The notes: generated from the letters alone by a model not told the origin. A stretch of 64,000 bases of DNA from RYN-230 sp036497945 (GCA_036497945.1 DASXIN010000076.1:1-64000); one strand, 5' to 3'; shown: positions 40,736-51,100, counted from the first letter of the stretch. Program-made: numbers and translations.

Positions 40736-40749
40736 GGGACCAACGTCCC
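40736..40749. promoter_or_regulatory. DosR/DevR-box-like palindrome
   Basis: GGGACCAACGTCCC matches 12 of 14 positions of the mycobacterial DosR core GGGACTWWAGTCCC, with intact GGGAC/GTCCC arms. It lies between a divergent universal stress gene and a PNPOx-like gene, both typical dormancy-regulon members in mycobacteria. Confidence 0.5.
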
Positions 40750-40856
40750 ATCCCGGGCGGGACCTCGGACCGCTGCGCCCGGCGGCGCCGGGGGCCCAGC
40801 ATGGGAGAGGCAGCCCAGCCGCCGCCACCAGCCCAGCGCGGCACCGGAGGTGAACC

Positions 40857-41300
40857 GTGACAGCCAGGCAGCAGGCCGACATCGGCGGGATGACCGTGAC
40901 AGCCAGGCCGGCACTGCGCAGCCTGTCGCCGGAGGAGTGCTATGAGCTCATAGCGACCGGCCGGATCGGGCGCGTGGTGTTCAGCACCGCGGACGGACCG
41001 GTGGCGTTCCCGGTCAACTACGCCATGGCACGGCAGGTGGTGGTGCTGCGCACTGGTGCGGACACCGAACTGGCCGCCCGGCTGGACTGCCCAGTGGGCT
41101 TCGAGGTAGACCATCTCGACGAGGCGCTGAGCCAGGGGTGGAGCGTACTGGTGACCGGCCGCGCGGCCCGGGTGAAGAGTGAACAGCAGGTGCGCCGGCT
41201 GGAGGCGCGAACCGGCCTGCAACCGTGGGCAGGCGGCGCCCGCGACGTTTACGTACAGATCACCCCGTACCGGATCACTGGCCGGCGGATCTCCGGCTGA
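40857..41300 (+). CDS. pyridoxamine 5'-phosphate oxidase-like (split beta-barrel) protein
   Basis: 147 residues from GTG 40857 with GGAGG at 40846-40850. Split-barrel features: LSPEECYELIATGRIGRVVF, GPVAFPVNYAMARQVVVLRT, LDCPVGFEVDHLDEALSQGW and SVLVTGRAARV. Proteins of this type bind FMN, F420 or haem; several belong to the mycobacterial DosR regulon. A DosR-box-like sequence is about 110 bp upstream. The last 26 bases overlap the convergent GH65 gene. Confidence 0.85.
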   Translation: MTARQQADIGGMTVTARPALRSLSPEECYELIATGRIGRVVFSTADGPVAFPVNYAMARQVVVLRTGADTELAARLDCPVGFEVDHLDEALSQGWSVLVTGRAARVKSEQQVRRLEARTGLQPWAGGARDVYVQITPYRITGRRISG

Positions 41301-43692
41301 CCCGGGCCGGGCTCCGCGGGGCGCGGCCTCGGCCACGCACCAGATCACGGCGGTCCGGCGCCCGGCCCGGCGGCTGCGCGGGCCGCGGCCGGACCGGCCG
41401 ATCCGGGATGGGGCGGGACTGCGGCTCGTCGTGGGTCACGCTGACCGGCTGACCGTAGTGCTCGATCTCGAGCGGCGGGCCGGGGTCGTCCAGCACGTAG
41501 CTGGCCTCGGCCGGCAGCACCTCGACCCGGATGCGGCGGCCGCGCAGGAAGACGGTGAAGCAGAGCCGGGTCAGCGCGGGCGGCAGCCGTGGCGCGAAGG
41601 TAGGCAGCTGGCCCACCCGGCAGCGCATCCCGCCGTAGCCGGCGACCAGCCCCATCCATGCCCCGGCCAGTGCGGCGAGATGCAGCCCGTCCCGGGTGTT
41701 GTGCTCCAGGTCGGCCAGATCCATCAGGGCCGTTTCGGCCAGATAGTCGTGGGCCAGGTCGAGGTGGCCGGTCTCGGCCGCGATGACGGCCTGGGCGGAG
41801 GCGGACAAAGAGGAATCCCGGACGGTGAGCGCCTCGTAGTAGACGAAGTTGCGCACCTTCTCCTCGGCGGTGAAACTGTCCGAGCACAGCTGCATGGCCA
41901 GCACCAGGTCGGCCTGCTTGACCACCTGCTTGCGGTACAGATCGAAGTAGGGATAGTGGTTGAGCAGCGGGTAGGCACGCGCCGGGGTGCCGTCGAAATC
42001 CCAGACCTGGTGCTGGGTGAAGCCCTCGGCCTGTGGGTGCACGCCAAGTTTTTCGTCGAAGGGCAGCAGCATGCCGTCCGCCGCGGCCCGCCAGGCGGCG
42101 ATCTCGTCGGCCGAGACGTGCATGTGCCGGGCCCGGGCTGGGTACCGCTCGGCCACGTCCGCGGCCGAGCGCAGGTTCTGCTGGGCCATCAGGTTGGTGA
42201 ACACGTTGTTGTCCGCGATCGCGCTGTACTCGTCCGGCCCGGTGACCCCGTCGATGCGGAACGTGCCGGAGTCGTCCAGGTGGCCCAGCGATTGCCAGAG
42301 CCGCGCCGTCTCCACCAGTAGGTCGTGTCCAGTGGTGCGGGCGAACTGGTCGTCGCCGGTGGCGTCCACGTAGCGGACCACGGCCGCGGCGATATCCGCG
42401 TTCACGTGGAAGGCGGCCGTGCCGGCCGGCCAGTAAGCGGAGTTCTCCTCGCCTGCGATGGTGCGCCACGGGAACGCGGCGCCGCGCAGGCCGAGCTGGC
42501 GGGCCCGCTCGGTCGCCCGGGGCAGCGTGCTGTGCCGCCAGCGCAGCTCGTGCGCGGCGGCGTCCGGGGTGGTGTAGGTGAGCACCGGGAGCACGTAGGT
42601 CTCGGCGTCCCAGAACGTGTGCCCGTCGTAGCCGTTGCCGGACAGCCCCTTGGCCGGAATCGGGCGGCCCTCGGCCCGCGCCCCGGCCTGCAGCACGTGG
42701 AACAGGCCGAACCGGACCGCCTGCTGGATCTCGTCGTCGCCGTCCAGTTCCACGTCGGCCCGGCTCCAGAAGTCGTCCAGGTAACCACGCTGCTCGGCGC
42801 ACAGCGCGTCCCAGCCGGACTCGGCCGCGACTAGCAGCGCCCCCTCGACCTGGTCGCGCAGCGCGGGCCGGGACCGGACCGCGGACCAGCCGTAGCCGAC
42901 GAACTTGATCAGGTTGAGCTGCTGGCCCTCGTTGAGCCGGCCGCCGACGGTCAGCCGGGCTAGGTCAGGCAGGGTCTCGCAGGACTGGTACAGCTGCGCG
43001 TCGGAGATCACCCGGTGCTCCATGGCGGCGCACATGGTCAGGTCGCTGTTCCGGGTCCGGTGCATCAGCCCGGCCCGCTGCTGGGTGGAGCCGTGCTCGA
43101 GTGCTTCCAGCGGCGCCTCCAGCACGGCCGCGACCCGGGGATCGCCGCTGACCGGGGGCAGCTGCTCGTTGGCCACCAGCTCGGACTGGAGCACGACCCG
43201 GACCGGGCCGTCCAGCGACTCGACGTGGTAGTTGATGGCCGCGATCGAGCGCTGGGTGAACGAGACCAGCCGGACCGCAGTGACGCGCACCGGCCGCCCG
43301 GCCGGGGACACCCACTCGACTGTGCGGCTGAGCGTGCCGGCCTGGAAGTCCAGCACCCGCTCGTGCCGCAGCAACTGACCATAGCGCACGTCGAACGGCT
43401 CGTCGTCGACCAGCAGCCGGATCAGCTTGCCGTTGGTCACGTTGATCATCGTCTGGCCGGACTCCGGGTAGCCGAAGCCCGCCTCCGCGTAGGGCAGCGG
43501 GCGCTGCTCGTACACCCCGTTCAGATACGTCCCGGGCAGGCCGTGCGGCTCCCCCTCTTCCAGGTTCCCGCGCCAGCCGATATGCCCATTGGCCAGGGCG
43601 AACAACGACTCGGTCTGGGCCAGCATGCCCTGGTGCAGTTCGGTCTCGCGCAGGCACCAGGGGTCGACCGGGAAGGATGGGTGCTTGATCAT
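41275..43692 (-). CDS. GH65 family disaccharide phosphorylase (trehalose/maltose/kojibiose type)
   Basis: 805 residues. N-terminal beta-sandwich from SLFALANGHIGWRGNLEEGE; the (alpha/alpha)6 barrel has SGNGYDGHTFWDAETYVLPV, FPWRTIAGEENSAYWPAGTA, and the catalytic acid in IDGVTGPDEYSAIADNN near residue 487. GH65 enzymes phosphorolyse alpha-glucosidic disaccharides to beta-glucose 1-phosphate. Overlap with the beta-phosphoglucomutase gene (ATGA) confirms that product. The extra arginine-rich C-terminal tail of about 50 residues is unusual and follows the normal family end. Confidence 0.93.
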   Translation of the reverse strand: MIKHPSFPVDPWCLRETELHQGMLAQTESLFALANGHIGWRGNLEEGEPHGLPGTYLNGVYEQRPLPYAEAGFGYPESGQTMINVTNGKLIRLLVDDEPFDVRYGQLLRHERVLDFQAGTLSRTVEWVSPAGRPVRVTAVRLVSFTQRSIAAINYHVESLDGPVRVVLQSELVANEQLPPVSGDPRVAAVLEAPLEALEHGSTQQRAGLMHRTRNSDLTMCAAMEHRVISDAQLYQSCETLPDLARLTVGGRLNEGQQLNLIKFVGYGWSAVRSRPALRDQVEGALLVAAESGWDALCAEQRGYLDDFWSRADVELDGDDEIQQAVRFGLFHVLQAGARAEGRPIPAKGLSGNGYDGHTFWDAETYVLPVLTYTTPDAAAHELRWRHSTLPRATERARQLGLRGAAFPWRTIAGEENSAYWPAGTAAFHVNADIAAAVVRYVDATGDDQFARTTGHDLLVETARLWQSLGHLDDSGTFRIDGVTGPDEYSAIADNNVFTNLMAQQNLRSAADVAERYPARARHMHVSADEIAAWRAAADGMLLPFDEKLGVHPQAEGFTQHQVWDFDGTPARAYPLLNHYPYFDLYRKQVVKQADLVLAMQLCSDSFTAEEKVRNFVYYEALTVRDSSLSASAQAVIAAETGHLDLAHDYLAETALMDLADLEHNTRDGLHLAALAGAWMGLVAGYGGMRCRVGQLPTFAPRLPPALTRLCFTVFLRGRRIRVEVLPAEASYVLDDPGPPLEIEHYGQPVSVTHDEPQSRPIPDRPVRPRPAQPPGRAPDRRDLVRGRGRAPRSPARVSRRSAGQ

Positions 43693-44453
43693 CGGTCCGC
43701 CATCAGCTCGGAGAGGTCGCTGACGACGACATCGGCACCGGACGTGCGCAGCGCGTCGGCCTGGCCGACCCGGTCCACGCCGACCACGTAGCCGAAGTGA
43801 CCGGCCCGGCCCGCGGCCACCCCGGCCAGCGCGTCTTCGTAGACCACCGCCGCGTCCGGCGGCACGCCAAGCGCCCCGGCCGCGGCCAGGTAGGTGTCCG
43901 GCGCGGGCTTGCCTGCCAGGTGCTGCTGCGCGGCCACCACGCCGTCCACGATCGTGTCGAACATGCCGGTAAGGCCGGCCGAAGAGAGCACGCTGGCGGA
44001 GTTCGCGCTGGAGGTGACCACGGCCCGGCGCAGCCCGGCCGCGATGACCGCGTGCAGGTAACGCACCGAGCTCGGGTACGGCTGGACGCCATCCTGGGCG
44101 ATCCGGCGCAGCACGATCTCGTTCTTCAGGTTGCCCAGCCCCGTTATGGTCAGCTTCCCCGGCTCGTCCTCCGCGCCGCCCTCGGGCAGCTCGATCCCCC
44201 GGGACTCCAGGAACGAGCGCGTGCCGTCGGCCCGCGGCTTCCCGTCCACGTAGTTGTCATAGTCCGCCGCCGCATCGAACGGGGCCAGGTGCTCTCCGGT
44301 CCGCTCCCCCCACTGGCGGAGGAAACCGTCGAACATCTCTTTCCAGGCGGCCGCGTGCACCACGGCCGTCTGGGTGAGTACGCCATCGAGATCGAACAGG
44401 CAAGCCCGGCTGTGCTCCGGGATGCCAAGATCACTATTTATGCTGGCGGGCAC
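43689..44453 (-). CDS. beta-phosphoglucomutase-type HAD phosphatase
   Basis: 254 residues. HAD motif I ACLFDLDGVLTQTA, motif II VVTSSANSASVLSSAG, lysine motif HLAGKPAPDTYLAAA, and acidic motif VVYEDALAGVAAGRAGHFGY. Converts beta-glucose 1-phosphate to glucose 6-phosphate, linking the GH65 phosphorylase to glycolysis. The two genes overlap by four bases and form an operon with this gene first. Confidence 0.9.
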   Translation of the reverse strand: MPASINSDLGIPEHSRACLFDLDGVLTQTAVVHAAAWKEMFDGFLRQWGERTGEHLAPFDAAADYDNYVDGKPRADGTRSFLESRGIELPEGGAEDEPGKLTITGLGNLKNEIVLRRIAQDGVQPYPSSVRYLHAVIAAGLRRAVVTSSANSASVLSSAGLTGMFDTIVDGVVAAQQHLAGKPAPDTYLAAAGALGVPPDAAVVYEDALAGVAAGRAGHFGYVVGVDRVGQADALRTSGADVVVSDLSELMADR

Positions 44454-44541
44454 GAGATCAGCTTAGAGTCCAGGCGCCGGGCTGGGGAGGGCGGGTTGTG
44501 GGTGGGGCTGGTCCCGGCGCGCGCGGCGGGCGCCCCGTAGC

Positions 44542-45045
44542 GTGGCTGGCGTGACTGCCGCTGAGTATCCCGCCGACGCTGGTCCACCGCTCCCCGCCAT
44601 CCCGGCGTCGGCCGGGGCAGTGATCTTCGATCGGGCCGGGCGGCTGCTGATCCTCAACCCGGTGTACAAATCGGGCTGGACCATCCCGGGCGGGGTGATG
44701 GAGGCGGACGGCGAGACCCCGTGGGCGGCGTGCCGCCGCGAGGTCCGCGAGGAGTGCGGCCTGGACGTGCAGCGGGGCCGGCTGGCCTGCGTGGACTTCC
44801 GGCGCCCCCGGCCCGGCAAGCCAGGCGGCATGCGCTTCCTGTTCGACTGCGGCGCACTGCCCGGCCAGGAGCTGGCCGGCATCGTGCTGCAGCCGGAGGA
44901 GATCTCCGAGTACCAGCTGCTGCCGGTGCCGGATGCGCTGGATCTGCTGCGCAAGCCGATCCGGCGGCGGGTCCGGGCCGCGCTACGCGGCAAGGGGACC
45001 TGCTACCTGGAGGACGGCCGCCGGGTGCCCGGCGTGGCGGGCTGA
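44542..45045 (+). CDS. Nudix hydrolase
   Basis: About 167 residues. The Nudix box spans WTIPGGVMEADGETPWAACR followed by REVREECGL; compared with G-x5-E-x7-REUxEExGU there is one extra residue before the first Glu. The catalytic glutamates of REVREECG are intact. Hydrolyses a nucleoside diphosphate-linked compound; substrate unknown. GTG 44542 or 44551 may be the start and no ribosome site is evident, suggesting leaderless translation. Divergent from the phosphoglucomutase gene. Confidence 0.88.
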   Translation: MAGVTAAEYPADAGPPLPAIPASAGAVIFDRAGRLLILNPVYKSGWTIPGGVMEADGETPWAACRREVREECGLDVQRGRLACVDFRRPRPGKPGGMRFLFDCGALPGQELAGIVLQPEEISEYQLLPVPDALDLLRKPIRRRVRAALRGKGTCYLEDGRRVPGVAG

Positions 45046-45120
45046 GCACCGGCCAGGACGGGCACCGGCCTGGCACTGGCGTTAGGCAGCCTGATCGCCC
45101 GGTATCCGTGAGGCGCGCGG

Positions 45121-45963
45121 TTACTCGCCGGGGACGGAGACCACCGGGCCGTGCGCGTGGTGGAGCACCGGGTGGGTGACCGAGCCGACGCTGCGGCGAT
45201 GCCCGGCGCCGCGCGCGTGCCGGCCCAGCACGACCAGCTCGGCCCGGGCTGACGCGCCGGCCAGCACCCGGCCTGGATGCCCATGTATGATCTCGGCGCT
45301 GGCCGACACGTCCGGGTACTTCTCCCGCCAGCTAGCCAGCAGCGCGTCCAGGGTGCGCTGCTCCTCGTCCGGTGGCTCCTCGTGCCCGCCGAGCAGGGAC
45401 CGGGACCGGGCGTGCGTGGCGACCAGCCGGGCCTGGCGCAGCGCGGCCTCCTCGAAGGCAAAGCCGAGGGCGGCGGCGGAATCCGCCCGGTCGTGCACGC
45501 CGACCACGATCTGCGGGGGCGTGGCCGTGGCCTCCTCCCGCACCACGACCACCGGGCAGGCGGCGTGGGTGGCCGCGTACCGGCTCACCGAGCCGAGGAT
45601 GAGCGTGCGGAACCCGCCGGCCCCGCGCGAGCCGAGCACCAGCATCAGGGCGTCCTGCCCGCTGTCCGCCAGGGCGGTGGCGGGCGCCGCGTGCTCGAGC
45701 AGCGTGGTTTCGATGGCTACCCCGGGGGCCGCCGCGGCGGCCTGACTGGCCGCGGCGGACAGCGCTTCGGCCGTGTCTTCCTCGATGTGCCCGGCCACCG
45801 TGTCGTGGGTGGCCGGGTTCGGGCTCATCCGGGGCGGCATCGACGCGACGGCCACGATGCGCAGCGACGTCCCGCGCAGTGCGGCCTCGCGGGCCGCCCA
45901 TTCGACCGCCTGCACCGATTCCGGCGAGCCGTCCGCCCCAGCGACTATTGGCTTCGTTGCCAT
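45121..45963 (-). CDS. tandem-domain universal stress protein
   Basis: 280 residues from ATG 45963 with GGAGG upstream. Two Usp domains: the first MATKPIVAGADGSPESVQAV to VLGSRGAGGFRTLILGSVSR; the second PPQIVVGVHDRADSAAALGF to VVLGRHARGAGHRRSVGSVT. The first keeps the G-2x-G-9x-G-S ATP signature; the second is altered but recognisable. Double-domain Usps are typical of DosR regulons in mycobacteria. Two DosR-box-like palindromes lie 137-172 bp upstream. Confidence 0.92.
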   Translation of the reverse strand: MATKPIVAGADGSPESVQAVEWAAREAALRGTSLRIVAVASMPPRMSPNPATHDTVAGHIEEDTAEALSAAASQAAAAAPGVAIETTLLEHAAPATALADSGQDALMLVLGSRGAGGFRTLILGSVSRYAATHAACPVVVVREEATATPPQIVVGVHDRADSAAALGFAFEEAALRQARLVATHARSRSLLGGHEEPPDEEQRTLDALLASWREKYPDVSASAEIIHGHPGRVLAGASARAELVVLGRHARGAGHRRSVGSVTHPVLHHAHGPVVSVPGE

Positions 45964-46099
45964 GCCGACCTCCTCAAGCCCGGCCATTCCTGGTGTAGCT
46001 GATACCCACCCTGGCCGGTGATGCCGCACGGGACAAGAGACGAACCACCCGGGGCGCGGCGGGCCAGTGCGCCCGGACCAGCGCCGTGGGGTCTCGGGT

Positions 46100-46135
46100 G
46101 GGACGACGGTCCCGGGGTCCCGGGCCTAAAGCCCC
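46100..46135. promoter_or_regulatory. pair of DosR/DevR-box-like palindromes
   Basis: GGGACGACGGTCCC (46100-46113) and GGGCCTAAAGCCCC (46122-46135) match 11 and 12 of 14 positions of GGGACTWWAGTCCC. Their centres are 22 bases apart, the spacing at which DevR sites are often paired. They precede the tandem Usp gene. The remainder of the 384-bp gap (45964-46347) is GC-rich and shows no gene. Confidence 0.45.
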
Positions 46136-46347
46136 TGTCCGCCGGCTGGGCGGGCGAGCAGCCTGGGTGCTGTGTCACCCGCCGCGCGAGTGCAGAGCGG
46201 TGGCAGGCCTGCTGGGGGCGGGCCGGGACAGGGCGGTCTCGTGGGAGCGTCCGACCCACCGTCGTTAAGGCGGGGCCCGGCCCCGGCGCCACGCGGGGCC
46301 CTCGCGCGGCGGGTGCCGCCATGCCCGCGGAGCGCTGGTCGGCCGGG

Positions 46348-47487
46348 TCAGCCAAGCAGGGCGCGGCGGTGCTGCCAGGCCAGCCGGAGCAGCGCGGCCC
46401 CGGCGGTCTGCATGGGCTCGGCGCCGCCGGTCAAGCGGGCCACGGTATCCGCGGTGAACGGGATGGCGGCCGACCCGTTCTCGGTCACCACCCGGCCTTC
46501 CGCGTTGGCCGTGACCAGGTCACGGAACAGGCGATCGAAGACGGCGCTGTCGAACACCGCCACGGTGAGCAGATCGGTGGCCAGGGTGAGCGGGTCCACG
46601 CCCAGGCCGACGCAGTGCACCCGCAGCGTGCCCGCGTCCCGGGCGGCGGCCAGCTCGCGGGCGAACGGCCACTGCTCGTAGTCCAGCACCCCGTCGCGGG
46701 TCGGGTAGTCCTCCGAGCCGCCGAGGAGTTCCTCACTGAACTCCCGGGTCATGCACCGCCACAAGCTGAAGTCGGCCTGCTGGGCGGCGGGCCGGTCGGT
46801 CACCGGCTGGAAGATGCCGGCCGGCATGACCTGGTAGGCGCCGCCGGCGTGGTTCACCCGGGCCGGGTCCCGCCAGTGCAGCAGGAACGACGCCGCGCCA
46901 TCGGCGGCCCGGCGCAGCGTCAGCGTGGTGACGGCGGTGAGTGCGCTGCGCTGGCCGAGCTGGCATGGGTCGCCGAGCGCGGCGCGCAGCGGCAGGTCAG
47001 CCAGGCCGACGGGGCCGTGGCCGCCGGCCCGGTCCTGGGCGGCGGCCAGTTCGTGGGCCACGGCGTGGCCCAGGTTCATCGCGTCGAAGTACCGGGCCGC
47101 GGCCATGCTGAGCCGGGCCGGATCATCCAGGGTGGCGTCCAGCAGCCGGTAGCAGACCCGGTTCTGAAACAGAGCGGGCGGGTCCACCACCGCGACCGCC
47201 GCCGCATAGCTGGGAAACGGGCCGCCCGGCGCCTGCTGCGGGAGCAGGTGCGCCGCCGCGGCCGCGGTTGCGTCGGTGCGCGGGGCCGGCGGCTGGCCGG
47301 TCCAGTCCAGGGCTATCCCGGCCAGCTCGACCGGCGCGGTGGGCAGCCAGTCCGGGCGGCACAGCAGGTCGGTACCGGCCGCCCGGGTCGCGCCGGGATA
47401 CAGCCGGGCCGCCTGGGCAGCCAGGGCGAGCCGGTGCTGGTTGACCATACGCCGGACCTGTCGCCAGCGGTCCGCGGTCTCAGTCAT
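46348..47487 (-). CDS. hypothetical protein with a Nudix-like core
   Basis: 379 residues, no signal or membrane segment. The N-terminal half (RWRQVRRMVNQHRLALAAQA) is helical. Around residues 217-262 the sequence AYQVMPAGIFQP, then FSLWRCMTREFSEELLGG, resembles a degenerate Nudix box: a G-rich strand and R-E-x-x-E-E-x-x-G with a long insert between. Homologous proteins occur in actinomycetes as uncharacterised, sometimes fused to HTH domains. A nucleotide-related substrate is inference only. Divergent from the FMN reductase gene. Confidence 0.6.
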   Translation of the reverse strand: MTETADRWRQVRRMVNQHRLALAAQAARLYPGATRAAGTDLLCRPDWLPTAPVELAGIALDWTGQPPAPRTDATAAAAAHLLPQQAPGGPFPSYAAAVAVVDPPALFQNRVCYRLLDATLDDPARLSMAAARYFDAMNLGHAVAHELAAAQDRAGGHGPVGLADLPLRAALGDPCQLGQRSALTAVTTLTLRRAADGAASFLLHWRDPARVNHAGGAYQVMPAGIFQPVTDRPAAQQADFSLWRCMTREFSEELLGGSEDYPTRDGVLDYEQWPFARELAAARDAGTLRVHCVGLGVDPLTLATDLLTVAVFDSAVFDRLFRDLVTANAEGRVVTENGSAAIPFTADTVARLTGGAEPMQTAGAALLRLAWQHRRALLG

Positions 47488-47545
47488 GGAGCCCTACGCT
47501 AGGGGCAGCGCGCCGGAGCCCTCATCCCGTTCAGGAGTTACCCCC

Positions 47546-48181
47546 GTGCCTAAGCCCCTGCTTCAGATCATCATTTGCAGCACCCGTCCCGGCCGGGTGG
47601 GCCCGGCCGTCGCCGAGTGGATGACCGCGACCGCCCAGGCGGACGGCCGGTTCGAGGTGGAAGTCGTCGACCTGGCCGAAGTCAACCTGCCGATGTTCGA
47701 CGAACCCAAGCACCCCCGGTTCCGGGACTACCAGCACCAGCACACCAAGGACTGGAGCGCGACCATCGACCGGGCGGACGGTTTCATCTTCGTGGTGCCC
47801 GAGTACAACTACGGCTACAACGCGGCGACCAAGAACGCCATCGACTATCTGAACCATGAGTGGAAGTACAAGCCGGTTGGTTTTGCCAGCTACGGCGGGG
47901 TGGGGGCGGGCACCCGGGCGGTGCAGCAGCTCAAGCAGGTGATGACGACCCTCAAGATGGTGCCGCTGTTCGAGGCGGTGAACATCCCGTTCGTGCAGCA
48001 GTTCCTGGACGCGGGCAAGCGGTTCCAGCCCAACGAGGTGCTGACCGAGGCGGCCGCCGCCATGCTGGACGAACTGGTTCTGCTGGCCGGCACGCTCCGG
48101 CCGCTGCGCATCCCGGAGCGGCCCGAGCCGGCCGAGCCGGAGACCGAAGACATCGACCCCGACGCCGAGCCCGCCCGCTAG
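47546..48181 (+). CDS. NADPH-dependent FMN reductase family protein
   Basis: 211 residues from GTG 47546 with AGGAG at 47533-47537. Flavodoxin-like fold: LLQIIICSTRPGRVGPAVAE (FMN phosphate loop), VVPEYNYGYNAATKNAIDYL (the conserved P-E-Y-N segment), and KPVGFASYGGVGAGTRAVQQ. It reduces FMN or quinones with NAD(P)H. A Glu/Pro-rich acidic tail extends past the family end. The 3' end overlaps the oxoprolinase gene by four bases, convergent. Confidence 0.9.
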   Translation: MPKPLLQIIICSTRPGRVGPAVAEWMTATAQADGRFEVEVVDLAEVNLPMFDEPKHPRFRDYQHQHTKDWSATIDRADGFIFVVPEYNYGYNAATKNAIDYLNHEWKYKPVGFASYGGVGAGTRAVQQLKQVMTTLKMVPLFEAVNIPFVQQFLDAGKRFQPNEVLTEAAAAMLDELVLLAGTLRPLRIPERPEPAEPETEDIDPDAEPAR

Positions 48182-51100
48182 CCGGCGGGCGGCCCGTCCG
48201 GCTGCGCCGGCGGCGGGCCGTAGCCACCACCGCCCGGGGTCTCCAGCACGAACACGTCGCCCGCGGCCATCTGCACGGTGTCGCAGCCGCCCATCTCGGT
48301 CACCCGGCCGTCGGGGTGCTCCACCCACTGCCGGCCGAGGGCACCGGGCGGGCCGCCCGCCATGCCGTACGGCGGGACCCGGCGGTGGCTGCTCAGCATG
48401 CTCACCGTCATCGGGGCCAGGAAGCGCAGCCGCCGCTGGCCGCCGTCGCCGCCGCGCCACCGGCCCGCGCCACCGCTGCCCCGGCGGATTTGGTAGGACT
48501 CCAGCCGGACCGGGTAGCGCCACTCCAGCACCTCGGGGTCGGTGAGCCGGGAGTTGGTCATGTGCGTCTGCACCACCGAGGTGCCGTCGAAGCCGTCCCC
48601 CGCCCCGGATCCGCTGGACACCGTCTCGTAGTACTGATGGCTGGCGCTGCCGAACGTGACGTTGTTCATCGTGCCGGACCCCTCGGCCTGCACGCCCAGC
48701 GCGGCGTACAGCGCGCCGGTCACCGCCTGCGACGTCTCCACGTTCCCGGCCGCGACGGCCGCCGGGTACACCGGCGCCAGCAGGCAGCCCGGCGGGATGA
48801 TCACGGTGACCGGCTTGAGGCAGCCCGAGTTCAGCGGGATCTCGTCGTCCACAAGGGTGCGCAGCACGTACAGCACGGCGGCCATGGCCACCGACGACGG
48901 GGCGTTGAAGTTGCCCGGCAGCTGGGCCGAGGTGCCGGTGAAGTCGATCTCCGCGGTCCGCGCCGCCTGGTCCACTCGCACCGCGACCTTGATCACCGCA
49001 CCGCTGTCAAGCTCGTAGCGGTACTCGCCGTCGCGCAGCCGGGTGATGACCCGGCGCACCGCCTCCTCGGCGTTGTCCTGCACGTGGCCCATGTAGGCGG
49101 TCACCACGTCCAGGCCGAAGTCGGCCACCAGCTGGCGCAGCTCGGCCACGCCCTTCTCGCACGCGGCCACCTGCGCGCGCAGGTCGGCCAGGTTGGCGGC
49201 CGGGTCACGGGACGGGAACTCGGCCGAGCCGAGCAGATCGGCGGTGGCCGCCTCGCGCAGCTCGCCGCCCTCGACCAGCCGCCAGTTGTCGATCAGCACG
49301 CCCTCTTCCTCGACCCGGGTGCTGAACGCCGGCATCGACCCGGGCGTGATCCCGCCGATCTCGGCGTGGTGGCCGCGGGACGCGACGAAGAACAGGATGT
49401 CCCCGGCCCGGTCGCCCGCCCCGAACACCGGGGTGACCACGGTGATGTCCGGCAGGTGCGTGCCGCCGTGATACGGGTCGTTCAGGATGAACACGTCGCC
49501 CGGCTTGATGGCACCGGCGTTGCGGCTGATCACCATCTTGATGCTCTCGCCCATCGAGCCCAGGTGCACCGGCATGTGCGGCGCGTTCGCGATGAGCTGG
49601 CCGGTGCTGTCGAACACGGCGCAGGAGAAGTCCAGCCGCTCCTTGATGTTGACCGAGTGCGCGGTGCTGCGCAGCCGCACGCCCATCTGCTCGGCGACCG
49701 ACATGAACAGGTTGTTGAAGATCTCCAGCAGCACCGGGTCGGCTTGGCGGCCGACGGCGCGCCGGGCCGGGGCCGGGCCGGCCCGGGTCAGCAGCAGGTC
49801 GCCCTGGCCGGTCAGCTCGGCCTGCCAGCCCGGCTCGACCACCGTGGTGGCGAAGTCCTCGGCGATGATGGCCGGCCCGGGCAGCACCGCGCCGGGGTGC
49901 AGCCCGCCGCGCGGCACCAGGTCGACCTCGGCCCACCGGCCGCCGGTGAACATCGGCACCCGCGCCGCGCCCGCTGGAACCGGGCCGCTCGGCGCCGGAG
50001 CCTGGCCGGCCGGTGCCAGGCTGGCCGCCACGACGGGCTCCGGGGCCGCGGTCGCCTCCACCGACACCGCCTCAAGCAGCACCGGCTTGTCCGGCATCAG
50101 GAAGGAGAACTGCTGCCGGTAGGCCGCCTCGAACGCGCGGACCAGCTCCGGCTGGTCGGCCAGCGGCACGGCCAGCGCCGTGTCCGTGCCCGCGTACCGC
50201 AGGTGACCACGGTGTACCACCCGGACCTTTTCTTGCCCAACGCCCTCACCGGCCAGCTCATCCCGCGCCGCCGACTCCAGTTGCCGGGCCAGGTCGGCCG
50301 CGCCGGCCAGCGTGTCCGCGGACAGTTCGGCCTCCACGGCTGACTCGCGCATCGCGGTGACATCGGCCAGGCCCATGCCGTAGGCGGACAGCACCCCGGC
50401 CAGCGGATGGATCAGCACCGTGGTCATGCCGAGCTGGTCGGCCACCGCGCAGGCGTGCTGGCCGCCTGCGCCGCCGAACGTGGCCAGCACGTACCGGGTG
50501 ATGTCGTAGCCGCGCTGCACCGAGATCTTCTTGATCGCGTTGGCCATGTTGGCCACCGCGATCTCCAGGAAGCCGGCCGCCACGTCCGCGCTGCTGCGCG
50601 GCTGGGCGTCGGCCGCGCTGATCTGCTCGGCCAGGTCGGCGAAGCGCTGGGCGGTGACGTCGGCGTCCAGCGGCTGGTCGCCGCCCGGGCCGAACACCCG
50701 CGGGAAGTAGCCGGGCTGGATCCGGCCCAGCATCAGGTTGGCGTCGGTCACGGTCAGCGGGCCGCCGTGCCGGTAGCAGGCCGGTCCCGGGTTGGCGCCC
50801 GCCGAGTCGGGCCCGACCCGGAACCGGGTGCCGTCGAAGTGCAGTACCGACCCGCCGCCCGCGGCCACGGTGTGGATGCTGAGCATCGGCGCCCGTATCC
50901 GGACCCCGGCCACTTCGGTCTCGTACTGCCGCTCGAACTCCCCGGCGAAGTGCGACACGTCGGTGGACGTGCCGCCCATGTCGAAGCCGATGACCCGGCC
51001 GAATCCGGCCGCGGCGCTGCTCCGGGCCATGCCGACGATGCCGCCCGCCGGGCCGGACAGGATGGAGTCCTTGCCGCGGAACCGGCGCGCGTCGGCCAGC

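Noticed and set aside
47860..50343. 827-codon plus-strand frame across the oxoprolinase gene
   Set aside because: His/Arg/Gly-rich sequence without motifs, antisense to well-conserved HyuA/HyuB domains.
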